Shown here piece after piece: positions 54,177-62,133 of a DNA stretch of 64,000 nt (positions are counted from its first letter, which is position 1; the number at the start of each line of letters is the position of its first letter). The notes beneath the pieces were generated by a model. The model did no database searches, was not told the origin of the DNA, and was given only the letters and a program-made list of their open reading frames with translations. The translations under genes and the position numbers were made by a program. The stretch is from JAXMCI01 sp046349435 (GTDB lineage Bacteria > Pseudomonadota > Alphaproteobacteria > Dongiales > Dongiaceae): NCBI GenBank assembly GCA_046349435.1, contig JAXMCI010000025.1:46848-110847 (forward strand), written 5' to 3'.

Positions 54177-55016
54177 GTTGTCCCTCCCCTTGCCGTGACC
54201 GATTCCGCTCGGCAATTTCTCGAAGGGCCGCATCCGGTCGCTAGTGCGCGGCGGATATTTTGGGGCAGTGGCCGGCCAAGCCGACTCTGCAGCATGCTAG
54301 GTCATTGCCTAGCATTGGCATTCAACCGCTGATGGCCTGCGAGGTCAACGGTCCCGTCTCGGACGGATGCGGGAGAGCTGCCGCGCAGAATTGCACGGCG
54401 GGCCAAGCCTATGGCGTCCTGCACTTCGCACAAGCGAACCTGGAGATGGTTGAGGTGCTTGAGCGTGAGAGATCGAGAAAGGCTCTGGCGCGCCCGAAGG
54501 ACTGAGCAAGATCGCGTCATTGGCTTCGGGTGCCTGCTGGCTGTTCGCGTCACCCGCTTCCCGCTCGCCGCTGCGAGGCGGCGTGCAAAATTCATATCCT
54601 TGCGGTGAATAGGCGACCCGCTTCCTCGCCGGATGTCAGACGGCCAGTCACGGCATCCCGACCCGACCTTGCTGGTCGCCGGGACCAGGACTGCGGCCAT
54701 GGCGCAGTCCACGACCAACGCCGCCGACGCCGACAGCCCGCTGGCGGCCACGACCGCGCCGGCCGCCCCGGCCCCGGTGGTGCCCGCGCCGGCCGACAAC
54801 CCGATCATCGCGGCCGCAACCTCGGGCGCCAGCTCGGGCGACGGCGGCTGATGCGGCGCCCCGATCGTGTGCGCGCCGGCTCCTACGACGCCACCCTGGC
54901 GGATGGCTACGGGGTCCGGGCTCGCGGACGGTGCCGTAGCAGCCCACAGCCATGGCCCGGCTCCCTGGGGGCGACCGCCGCGCCGGTCCCGGGGCGTGGC
55001 CCGGGGCCCGGCTCCG
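54177..55016. other. Poorly coding accessory stretch
   Basis: No recognisable gene. ORFs are short and in several frames; the inverted repeat GCTAGG-TCATTG-CCTAGC stands at 54294-54311. A 72-codon alanine/proline-rich ORF at 54633-54851 is listed separately at low confidence. GC rises from left to right, so the boundary of acquired DNA may lie here. Confidence 0.35.
54633..54851 (+). CDS. Possible small alanine/proline-rich protein
   Basis: 72 residues from ATG 54633, or 50 from ATG 54699. The C-terminal half is low complexity (SPLAATTAPAAPAPVVPAPA) and ends SGASSGDGG. No signal peptide, no known domain. Such sequence arises easily by chance in GC-rich DNA; only the lack of a competing gene on either strand supports it. 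Confidence 0.2.
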   Translation: MSDGQSRHPDPTLLVAGTRTAAMAQSTTNAADADSPLAATTAPAAPAPVVPAPADNPIIAAATSGASSGDGG

Positions 55017-55385
55017 TCACCCGCCGCGGGTCAGGACCAGGGTGAGGTCGAGCCGTGTCGGGCTGGGGGTTTCCCGCAGTTGCAGGTCCATCAGGCGCAC
55101 GCCCCGCCAGTCATGGGGCGGCAGCATGGCGGCAATCAGATAGGCCGCGTCCTCGGTCGCCACGGCGCGCCGCGACGGACAGGCCAGGCCGCGGTCGACG
55201 CAGGCGGCCAGCTCCAGGGCGAGCTGTCCTTCGATGTCGCTCTCGCAGATCGCCTCGCCCAGGCTGCGGCACAGGGCAGCCGGCAGCTGGTGCGTGCAGG
55301 CTTCGGCGAGCGCCGGACTGATTGCCAGCCTGGCAGTCTTCCTGCCGAACCTCACGAGCACGGGGATGGGGCGCTGCTGCCGCAT
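55017..55385 (-). CDS. Hypothetical protein
   Basis: 122 residues from ATG 55385. The sequence has a balanced composition: VLVRFGRKTARLAISPALAE, ICESDIEGQLALELAACVDR, YLIAAMLPPHDWRGVRLMDL and RLDLTLVLTRGG. It looks like a small alpha/beta protein with no membrane segment. No family recognised. It stands alone; nothing in the flanks suggests a partner. The opposite strand gives only low-complexity frames, so this strand is preferred. Confidence 0.45.
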   Translation of the reverse strand: MRQQRPIPVLVRFGRKTARLAISPALAEACTHQLPAALCRSLGEAICESDIEGQLALELAACVDRGLACPSRRAVATEDAAYLIAAMLPPHDWRGVRLMDLQLRETPSPTRLDLTLVLTRGG

Positions 55386-55947
55386 GAGACAGGCTCCGGA
55401 GTTGCCGGTGTGGCAAGCCGGATCGGCTCGCCTCAGGGACCATGAAGCGCCCGTCCTTTCGGCTCCCTGGCCGGCGGATGAGGATTCCGTAACCCCCGCC
55501 GCGACGCCGGCATCGCTGGGTGATTCGGCGCCTCCCGCCGGAAACGTCGGACCGTCCGGACGTCCGCAGGCCGGCGGCAGGTGGCGGACGAGAGGCTCTC
55601 GCAGTGCGAGCGCGTCTCATGCTCCGGTCGAGCTTGCCCGAGGCTGTTCCTTGCCGACGCTTCCCCTGCATTGCCTCTCTTCTCCGCGGATAAAGTAAAA
55701 GTGGATAGTCAATTTGAAAATCCAAGTAAAAATGAGCTGATCACAATGATATGGGAAGATAAGGACGAAATGCCTATCCCGGGATCAAGGATTGGCCCCT
55801 GTGAAAAAGTTGTGGCAGCCCCGATCATCCTGAATTTTCGCTGGCCTTGCCATGGTTCTGCCATAATTGTGATCGTTCTATGGGTCGTACCCGATGGGCG
55901 ATGGGGGCGTTTCTCGAACCGTTATTGGCTGGGACACTGGAGGTAAG
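55386..55947. other. Intergenic region with an AT-rich patch ahead of the cell wall hydrolase
   Basis: No gene is clear. From about 55690 to 55770 the DNA is strikingly AT-rich for this window; in the plus frame it reads KVDSQFENPSKNELITMIWE, which looks like a fragment of a foreign protein. The rest is GC-rich and poorly coding. The hydrolase promoter should lie between about 55840 and 55930. Confidence 0.4.
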
Positions 55948-56481
55948 ATGAAGGACGGCACGACTCGACGACGCGGCACCGGTCGCGCAGCTTGGCTGGC
56001 GGCGGCCCTTGGCATCCTGGCGTTGTGGGTCGGAGCGCCGTCCTCGGCATCGGCCGGTTCGTCCCGCCCCGACGGCGAGGTGACCTGCCTCGCCCAGGCG
56101 ATCTACTGGGAGGCGCGCGGCGAGCCGCGCAGCGGCCAGCTGGCGGTCGGCCACGTCGTGATGAACCGCACCCGCACGGCCCAATTCCCGGCCGGCGTCT
56201 GTGCCGTGGTGCACCAGCGCATCGCCGGGCACTGCCAGTTCGGCTTCAGCTGCGACGGCCGCAAGGACACCCCCGGCCCCAGCGCCGCCTGGAGCGGCAG
56301 CTTGGCCCTGGCCCAGGCGATCTATGCCGGGCGCACCGCCGACCCGACCCACGGCGCGCTCTGGTTCCAGCAAGCGTCGGTGCGCTGGGTGGCCGACGTG
56401 CGCCGCACCGTGCGGATCGGCCAGCACGCCTTCTACGCCCCGCGTGACCTGCCGCGCGGCCAGGAAGCGCAGCTCCGCTGA
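55948..56481 (+). CDS. SleB-type cell wall hydrolase (Hydrolase_2)
   Basis: 177 residues from ATG 55948 behind GGAGGT; a signal peptide (AAWLAAALGILALWVGAPSS) precedes the catalytic domain. The domain has the marks CLAQAIYWEARGEPRSGQLA (catalytic glutamate in WEARGE), VGHVVMNRTRTAQFP, HCQFGFSCDGRKDTPGP and GALWFQQASVRWVADV, as in the SleB lytic transglycosylase family PF07486. It is exported and cleaves peptidoglycan; non-sporulating bacteria use such enzymes in cell wall turnover. The downstream gene is convergent. Confidence 0.88.
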   Translation: MKDGTTRRRGTGRAAWLAAALGILALWVGAPSSASAGSSRPDGEVTCLAQAIYWEARGEPRSGQLAVGHVVMNRTRTAQFPAGVCAVVHQRIAGHCQFGFSCDGRKDTPGPSAAWSGSLALAQAIYAGRTADPTHGALWFQQASVRWVADVRRTVRIGQHAFYAPRDLPRGQEAQLR

Positions 56482-56493
56482 CGGGCTGGCCAG

Positions 56494-57429
56494 CTAGCCG
56501 GGCGGCGCCGCGCCGGCGTCGACCGCCGGGCGGCGGCGGCTGTCCTCGGCCCGGCACAGGGCGGCGTTGAGCTCGGCGCTGAAGATGAAGATCATCGCCG
56601 TCACGTTGAAGAACAGCAGGGTGACGACGACCCCGGCCAGCGCGCCGTAGGTCGAGCCGTAATTGGCGAACTCGCTGAGATAGACGGTGAACAGCCCGGC
56701 GGTGAGCAGCCACAGGACCGTGGCGGTGAGCGCGCCCGGCAGGATCTGCCGCCAGCCCGGCGTGCGCACCGGCAGGAAGCGGTGCAGCAGCATGGTCACC
56801 CCGGCGATGACCACCGCGCCCAGGGCATAGCGCGCCACGATCCATTGCTGCTCGCGCACGGTGACCGGCACGAACCACTGCATCACCTGCCAGATCAGCG
56901 GCCCGAGCAGGATCAGCAGCCCGACGACGAACACCGAGCTGCCGCCGATCAGCACGAAGAACACGCTCTGCAGCTTCTGCAGCCAGATCGGCCGGTGCTC
57001 GTGGAACTCGTAGGCCCGGTTGAGGGTCAGCCGCAGGGCATCGACCGCGCCCGAGGCGACCCAGATCGCGAACACCAGGCTGATGGTGAGGAAACCGCCG
57101 CGGCGATGGGTGGTGACCTCGATGATGGTCGGCGAGAGGGTCTGAGCCACGTCCTTGGGCGCGAAGCGCACCAGGAAGTCGACCAGGGTCGAGGCGGTGT
57201 CGTAGCCGCTGATCAGGCCGCTGAGCGCGGCGAGGAAGATCAGGAAGGGAAAGAGGGCGAGCAGGCCGGTGAAGGCCATGTAGCCCGCCATCTCCATCCC
57301 GTCATGGGCGATCATGCCGCGGATCGTGTCCCACAGCACGGCGACCACCGAGTTCCGGCGCAGGGCATGCAAGAGATGCAGCGGACCCGTCCCCCTCTGC
57401 TGGCATGGTGCGGCCGGCCGCCGGCGCAT
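56494..57429 (-). CDS. YihY/virulence factor BrkB family membrane protein
   Basis: 311 residues from ATG 57429; the frame is open further but not protein-like. The family start DTIRGMIAHDGMEMAGYMAF, six membrane segments (TGLLALFPFLIFLAALSGL, ISLVFAIWVASGAVDALRL, VFFVLIGGSSVFVVGLLILL and others), and YGSTYGALAGVVVTLLFFNV with IFIFSAELNAALCR at the end are typical. It was once called ribonuclease BN; the present view is an inner membrane protein of unknown function. Divergent from the small ORF at 57536. Confidence 0.9.
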   Translation of the reverse strand: MRRRPAAPCQQRGTGPLHLLHALRRNSVVAVLWDTIRGMIAHDGMEMAGYMAFTGLLALFPFLIFLAALSGLISGYDTASTLVDFLVRFAPKDVAQTLSPTIIEVTTHRRGGFLTISLVFAIWVASGAVDALRLTLNRAYEFHEHRPIWLQKLQSVFFVLIGGSSVFVVGLLILLGPLIWQVMQWFVPVTVREQQWIVARYALGAVVIAGVTMLLHRFLPVRTPGWRQILPGALTATVLWLLTAGLFTVYLSEFANYGSTYGALAGVVVTLLFFNVTAMIFIFSAELNAALCRAEDSRRRPAVDAGAAPPG

Positions 57430-57535
57430 GGCCACGCTTCCGCGCGAGGCTAGCGCCGGACGGCGGATCCGACCAGCAACGATCGCCCCCGCAGCTTGTT
57501 CCGCAGGCAGGAGCGCGAGGTCGCCGTCGAGGAGA

Positions 57536-57775
57536 ATGCCCGTGACGAGCCGCTGGAGGATCTTCCCCGTCGCCAGCCCGGACGACCCGCGCTGGCAGGG
57601 CCGGCGGATCTGGCCAGAGCTGGTGGTCGAGGCCGAGAGCGCCGCCGTGGCGCGGCAGGTTGCGGCGCAACGGGCGACGGATGCGAGCCAGCCGCCGGTC
57701 GGCAACGAGACGCGCGCCCTGGTCACCGGCCTGGAGGACGAGAAGCTCTACTGGGCGGAGCGGCTGCCGGACTGA
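57536..57775 (+). CDS. Small conserved-looking hypothetical protein
   Basis: 79 residues from ATG 57536 with a GAGGAGA site directly upstream. It reads MPVTSRWRIFPVASPDDPRW, ELVVEAESAAVARQVAAQRA and ALVTGLEDEKLYWAERLPD, with a mix of charged and hydrophobic residues that suggests a real soluble protein with a helix in the middle. No known domain. Divergent from the YihY gene with 106 bases between the starts. Confidence 0.6.
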   Translation: MPVTSRWRIFPVASPDDPRWQGRRIWPELVVEAESAAVARQVAAQRATDASQPPVGNETRALVTGLEDEKLYWAERLPD

Positions 57776-57791
57776 GGGCCGCCGGAGACGG

Positions 57792-57824
57792 AAAAAAGGC
57801 CGGAGCCACCGCGTGGCTCCGGCC
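57792..57824 (-). terminator. Intrinsic terminator oriented to the minus strand
   Basis: GGCCGGAGCCAC (57798-57809) pairs perfectly with GTGGCTCCGGCC (57813-57824) over 12 bp with a 3-base loop. The AAAAAA at 57792-57797 becomes TTTTTT after the hairpin on the minus strand. No minus-strand gene ends here, so it either serves an unannotated transcript coming from about 57830-58060 or acts as a bidirectional end for the small plus-strand ORF. Confidence 0.7.
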
Positions 57825-58070
57825 GAGTCAACAGGGAGTCGCCGTAACTGTCGCTGCGACGGAGGGCGACACAGCGGTCCGCCACGGACGCGGGCGGCAG
57901 GATGCTGACAGAACGCCGCGCTGCGTCAGCGGTTCCCGCTGCCCCGGTTCGGTCACAGCGGCCCGCACGAACCCCGGACCAACCTCCAGGACGAGCCACG
58001 GGAACCGCACCGGGCAGCCGGCGTTGCTCGCCCGGGTGGCGGTCATGGGACGGGAGCGGGAAGAGCAGCT

Positions 58071-59627
58071 ATGGCAGGCGAGGCGCTTCGGCAGCGACAA
58101 CGGCTCCCGCCGGTCGCGGCAGGACCCGGCCGGCGGCGGGTGCTGCTCTGCGGACTGTCGCTGCTCGCGGTCGCCGCGACGCCGCGCGGCGTGCGGGCCG
58201 CGCCGGGCCCCGCCCCGGCGGTGACGCTCGACACCGTGCGGCAGATCGCCCGCGACCTCGCCAAGAGCGAGTTCCGCCCGCCGGCCCCGCAGCCCGAGCC
58301 GCTGTCGAAGCTCAGCTACGACGACTGGCGCAAGATCCGCTATCGGTTCGAGAAGGCGATCTGGCTCGACGATCCCTCGCCCTTCAAGCTCGAGTTCTTC
58401 CATCCCGGCCACCTCCAGGGCAGCCGGATCGAGGTCGACCTGGTCGACGGCCCGACGGTCAGCCGCGTCGCCTTCGACCGCGCCATGTTCGAGCTGCCGG
58501 ACGAGGTCTGGAAGAACGCCGGCTTCGCCGGCTTCCGCGTGCATCATCCGCTCAACACCGGCAGCCCGCGCGACGAGGTCATCGCCTTCCTCGGCGCCAG
58601 CTATTTCCGCGCCATCGGCAAGGGCCAGGTCTACGGGCTGTCGGCGCGCGGCCTGGCGATCGACACGGCGCTGCGCCAGGGCGAGGAGTTCCCGCTGTTC
58701 CGCCGCTTCTGGATCGTCAAGCCGGAGGCCGACGCGCCAACCCTGCAATTCTACGCGCTGCTCGACAGCCAGAGCCTGACCGGCGCCTACGGCTTCCGGC
58801 TGCGGCCGGGCGACGTCACGCAGCTCGACGTCGAGGCCGAGCTGTTCGTGCGGCGGCCGGTCGAGAAGCTCGGCATCGCGCCGCTGACCAGCATGTTCCT
58901 GTTCGGCGAATCCGGCCGCGGGCCGTTCCGCGACTTCCGTCCCGAGGTCCACGATTCCGACGGGCTGCAGCTGCAGAACGGCAATGGCGAGTGGCTGTGG
59001 CGGCCGCTGGCCAATCCGAAGGCGCTGTCGCTTTCCACCTTCCGGCTGGAGAACCCGCGCGGCTTCGGCCTGCTGCAGCGCGACCGCGACTTCGACCACT
59101 ACCAGGACCTCGAGGCGATGTACCAGGTCCGGCCGACCGCCTGGGTCGAGCCGGGCGAGGGCTGGGGCAAGGGCCGGGTCGAGCTGCTCGAGCTGCCGGC
59201 CGACCGCGAGATCTACGACAACGTCGCGGCCTACTGGGTGAGCGACAAGCCGGCGGCCGGCGGCGCCTCGGTGCCGTTCTCATATCGGCTGTCCTGGGCG
59301 CTCGACCAGACCGCCCAGTCGCCGGGCGGGCGGGCCGTCGCCACCCGGCTGGCGCCGGAAGGCGACGCCCGCAAGACCCGCTTCATCCTCGACTTCTCCG
59401 GCGGCGCGCTCGGCGGCCTGCGTCCCGACGCGCCGGTCGAGGGCGTCGTCACGGCCAAGGGCGGCACGGCCGCCTCGATCATCACCCAGCGCAACCCGTT
59501 CGTGGCCGGCATCCGCCTGATGTTCGACGTCCGCCGCGACGGCGACGCCCCGGTCGAGCTGCGCGCCTTCCTGCGCAACGCCGACCAGGTGCTGACCGAG
59601 ACCTGGACCTATGCCTGGCAGGGCTGA
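58071..59627 (+). CDS. opgG: Periplasmic glucan biosynthesis protein (OpgG/OpgD family)
   Basis: 518 residues. The N-terminus GRRRVLLCGLSLLAVAATP is a twin-arginine-like signal peptide, as in OpgD. The mature part begins FRPPAPQPEPLSKLSYDDWR and carries IRYRFEKAIWLDDPSPFKLE, SRVAFDRAMFELPDEVW, FLGASYFRAIGKGQVYGLSA and GEEFPLFRRFWIV, all typical of the MdoG domain, then the Ig-like C-terminal part. It acts in the periplasm on the beta-1,2 glucan backbone of osmoregulated periplasmic glucans. The gene for the membrane synthase OpgH follows 24 bases downstream. Confidence 0.93.
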   Translation: MAGEALRQRQRLPPVAAGPGRRRVLLCGLSLLAVAATPRGVRAAPGPAPAVTLDTVRQIARDLAKSEFRPPAPQPEPLSKLSYDDWRKIRYRFEKAIWLDDPSPFKLEFFHPGHLQGSRIEVDLVDGPTVSRVAFDRAMFELPDEVWKNAGFAGFRVHHPLNTGSPRDEVIAFLGASYFRAIGKGQVYGLSARGLAIDTALRQGEEFPLFRRFWIVKPEADAPTLQFYALLDSQSLTGAYGFRLRPGDVTQLDVEAELFVRRPVEKLGIAPLTSMFLFGESGRGPFRDFRPEVHDSDGLQLQNGNGEWLWRPLANPKALSLSTFRLENPRGFGLLQRDRDFDHYQDLEAMYQVRPTAWVEPGEGWGKGRVELLELPADREIYDNVAAYWVSDKPAAGGASVPFSYRLSWALDQTAQSPGGRAVATRLAPEGDARKTRFILDFSGGALGGLRPDAPVEGVVTAKGGTAASIITQRNPFVAGIRLMFDVRRDGDAPVELRAFLRNADQVLTETWTYAWQG

Positions 59628-59651
59628 GGCCGCGGCCAGCATCGCCGGCCG

Positions 59652-61460
59652 ATGATCCGCCAGCTCGGTCCCGGCGCGGTCCGCCTGGCCCGGCTGGCCG
59701 CCGCCGCGGCCATCGCCGTGGCGGCCGTCGCCGCCTGCACGCTGTTCGCCCGGGTGCTCGGCGCCGATGGCTGGCAGCCGCTCGACTGGCCGCTGCTGGC
59801 GCTGTTCGTGCCGCTCGCCGTCTGGTCGGCGACGTCCTGCGCCATCGGCCTGCTCGGCACCGCGCTGCTCGCCGGCCGGCGCCTCGCCGACTCCCCGGCC
59901 GGCACGGAGCCGTCGCGCGCCGGCGCCGCCGGTGCGCCCCGCACGGCGCTGGTCATGCCCGTCTACAACGAGGATCCCGGCCGCGTCTTCGCCGCGCTGG
60001 CGGTGATGCGGCGGGCGCTGGCGGCCCGTCCCGACGCCGCCGGCTTCGAGATCTTCGTGCTCAGCGACACGACCGACCCGGCCCGCCAGGACGAGGAGCT
60101 CGCGGCCTGGCGGCGGCTGCGCCGGGCGGAGCCCGCGGGGCCGCCGGTCTTCTACCGGCACCGGCCGCGCAATGTCGGGCGCAAGGCCGGCAACATCGCC
60201 GAGTTCTGCCGCCGCTGGGGCGGCCGCTACGCCTACATGACGGTGCTCGACGCCGACAGCCTGATGACCGCCGGGACGCTGGTCGCCATGGTGGCGCGGA
60301 TGGAGGCCGACCCGCGCATCGGCATCCTCCAGGTGCCGCCGCGGCTGATCAACGCCGAGACCGGCTGGGGCCGGCTGCTGCAGTTCGCCGACGCGCTCTA
60401 CGGGCCGATGGTCGCCGCCGGCCTCAACCTCTGGTCGGGGCGTGAGGGCAACTACTGGGGGCACAACGCGATCATCCGGGTCGAGGCCTTCGCCGCCAAC
60501 TGCGCGCTGCCGACCCTGCCCGGCCGGCCGCCGCTCGGCGGCGAGATCCTCAGCCACGATTTCGTCGAGGCCGCGCTGATCCGGCGCGGCGGCTGGCACG
60601 TCCGCATCGCCGACGACCTCGGCGGCAGCTACGAGGAGGCGCCGCCGACGCTGCCCGACTTCCTGAAGCGCGACCGGCGCTGGTGCCAGGGCAACCTGCA
60701 GCACATGGCGATGCTGCGCCTGCGCGGCGTCCATCCGATCAACGGCTTCCACTTCGCCGTCGGCATCATGTCCTACGTCGCCTCGCCGATCCTGACGCTG
60801 TTCGTGGCGCTGGGCCTGGTCGAGGGCTATCTCCGGGTGCACCGGCCGGTGGTGTACTTCTCCGGCACCAGCCCGACCCCGGTCTGGCCGGTCGATCCGC
60901 GGCAGGACGCGCTGGCGCTGCTCTGGCTCTCGGCGGCGTTCCTGCTGCTGCCGAAGCTGCTGCGCTGGCTGCTGGTGCTGGCCGACCGCCGGGAACGGGC
61001 CCGCTTCGGGGGTGCCTGGGCACTCAGCGCCAGCGCGCTGACGGAGAACCTGCTCTCCGTCCTGACCTCGCCGGTGCTGCTGCTGTTCCACACCCGGTTC
61101 GTGATCGAGATTCTCTCCGGTCGGTCGGTCGGCTGGGGCAGCCAGCGCCGGCAGGCCGGAACGCCGGCCGGCGACATCCTCCGGCTGCTGGCGCCGCACA
61201 CCGCGATCGGGCTGCTGGTCGGCGCCGTCGCCTGGCACTGGCTGCCGGACCTGTTCTGGTACCTCTCGCCGCTGGTCGCCGGCCTCTGCCTGGCGATCCC
61301 CACCGGACTGCTCGGGGCCAGCCCGGCGGTCGGCCGGGCGCTGGCCCGGGCCGGGCTGCTGGGCACGCCGGAGGAGCTGGCGCCCGTGCCGGAGATCGCC
61401 GCGTTGCGGCGCCTCGGCGCAGCCCCGGAGCGCCCCGCCGACCTGCAGGCGGCCGGCTAG
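59652..61460 (+). CDS. opgH: Glucans biosynthesis glucosyltransferase MdoH/OpgH
   Basis: 602 residues, shorter than the 847 of E. coli but near the alphaproteobacterial length. It has two N-terminal membrane segments, the GT2 domain with ALVMPVYNEDPGRVFAALAV, TVLDADSLMTAGTLVAMVAR (DXD) and the (R/Q)XXRW motif in LKRDRRWCQGNLQHMAM, and six C-terminal segments. It polymerises UDP-glucose into beta-1,2 glucan and moves it across the inner membrane. The precursor-making galU lies 0.7 kb downstream, convergent. GGNYWGHNAIIRVEAF-like residues around GREGNYWGHNAIIRVEAF support the family. Confidence 0.94.
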   Translation: MIRQLGPGAVRLARLAAAAAIAVAAVAACTLFARVLGADGWQPLDWPLLALFVPLAVWSATSCAIGLLGTALLAGRRLADSPAGTEPSRAGAAGAPRTALVMPVYNEDPGRVFAALAVMRRALAARPDAAGFEIFVLSDTTDPARQDEELAAWRRLRRAEPAGPPVFYRHRPRNVGRKAGNIAEFCRRWGGRYAYMTVLDADSLMTAGTLVAMVARMEADPRIGILQVPPRLINAETGWGRLLQFADALYGPMVAAGLNLWSGREGNYWGHNAIIRVEAFAANCALPTLPGRPPLGGEILSHDFVEAALIRRGGWHVRIADDLGGSYEEAPPTLPDFLKRDRRWCQGNLQHMAMLRLRGVHPINGFHFAVGIMSYVASPILTLFVALGLVEGYLRVHRPVVYFSGTSPTPVWPVDPRQDALALLWLSAAFLLLPKLLRWLLVLADRRERARFGGAWALSASALTENLLSVLTSPVLLLFHTRFVIEILSGRSVGWGSQRRQAGTPAGDILRLLAPHTAIGLLVGAVAWHWLPDLFWYLSPLVAGLCLAIPTGLLGASPAVGRALARAGLLGTPEELAPVPEIAALRRLGAAPERPADLQAAG

Positions 61461-61585
61461 CGCCGGCGCCGGCGACGGATCGGGACCAGGGCCGGACGCG
61501 GCAGCAGCAGGCTCCACCCCAGCAAGCTCCACCGGGGAGCGCGCCGCGGCGCCAAACGCAGGATGATCATCGACTTGCGCGCCAT
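61457..61585 (-). CDS. Possible small arginine-rich peptide
   Basis: 42 residues from ATG 61585: MARKSMIILRLAPRRAPRW, then a leucine-rich stretch and six terminal arginines. The frame overlaps the last bases of opgH on the opposite strand. No ribosome binding site stands out. It may be a chance ORF; nothing else is seen in 61461-61876. Confidence 0.2.
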   Translation of the reverse strand: MARKSMIILRLAPRRAPRWSLLGWSLLLPRPALVPIRRRRRR

Positions 61586-61596
61586 CGGACGCTCCG

Positions 61597-61626
61597 CTCG
61601 GATTGCAGGCCCTCGGATTGCAGGCC
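61597..61626. repeat. 15-bp direct tandem duplication
   Basis: CTCGGATTGCAGGCC occurs twice in a row without change, in the non-coding stretch after opgH. Another 15-bp tandem duplication lies at 62104-62133. Confidence 0.9.
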
Positions 61627-61876
61627 GGAGATGGTTGTCGATCCAACACGGGTCCGCGCGGCCGGGTTCCCCGGCTGGCTTTGCCGCCGCGGGGCTGCCG
61701 CGCCGCTGACCCGCCGCCTGCTCGACTGTCACCTGAAAGACACCCGGGAGAAACCGGCCTGGCACAAGAATTGTCGCATTGGCGGGATTTCGCGAGGGGG
61801 CTGGCGGTTATAGCCGCAGGGCGGCCGACGACTGCGGGCCCGTCCGTGCGAGTCCCGGCTGGCGGAGTGAGCGGCG

Positions 61877-62083
61877 GTGAAGAAGGAAGTGCGCCTGTTG
61901 TTTGCCCACCAGGGGGAGGGTCCCTGGCCGGCCGCCGCCGACCTGTCCGAGGCGGGCCCCGGCGGAGCCGGCGGCAAGGAAGCGGCGGTCAGCGCCTATT
62001 TCCGGTCGATGCACCGCGAGGTGCTGAACGAGCCGATCCCGCAGACCCTGCTGGATGCGCTCGCGCCGCTGCGCCGGTGCTAG
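61877..62083 (+). CDS. Small NepR-like protein
   Basis: 68 residues from GTG 61877. The N-terminal 35 are glycine/alanine-rich. The C-terminal part, AYFRSMHREVLNEPIPQTLL, resembles the NepR anti-sigma motif, in which MYxxVVNEPIPxRFLxLL binds the EcfG-type sigma factor. No PhyR or EcfG gene is in the window, and the motif is shortened at its end (DALAPLRRC), so the function is inference. Moderately good ORF; the start could be further in. It stands convergent to galU with 36 bases between them. Confidence 0.45.
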   Translation: MKKEVRLLFAHQGEGPWPAAADLSEAGPGGAGGKEAAVSAYFRSMHREVLNEPIPQTLLDALAPLRRC

Positions 62084-62103
62084 CCCGGGTTCGGCGGCAG
62101 CCT

Positions 62104-62133
62104 CTCAGGCCGCCAGGTCTCAGGCCGCCAGGT
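62104..62133. repeat. 15-bp tandem duplication spanning the galU stop
   Basis: CTCAGGCCGCCAGGT occurs twice in a row. The second copy contains the galU stop and its last codons; the first would offer the same ending one repeat later, so the number of copies does not alter the protein. Confidence 0.9.

Noticed and set aside
54302..54808. 168-codon minus-strand ORF
   Set aside because: Low-complexity N-terminus, no ribosome binding site and no domain; it competes with other weak frames in a poorly coding stretch.
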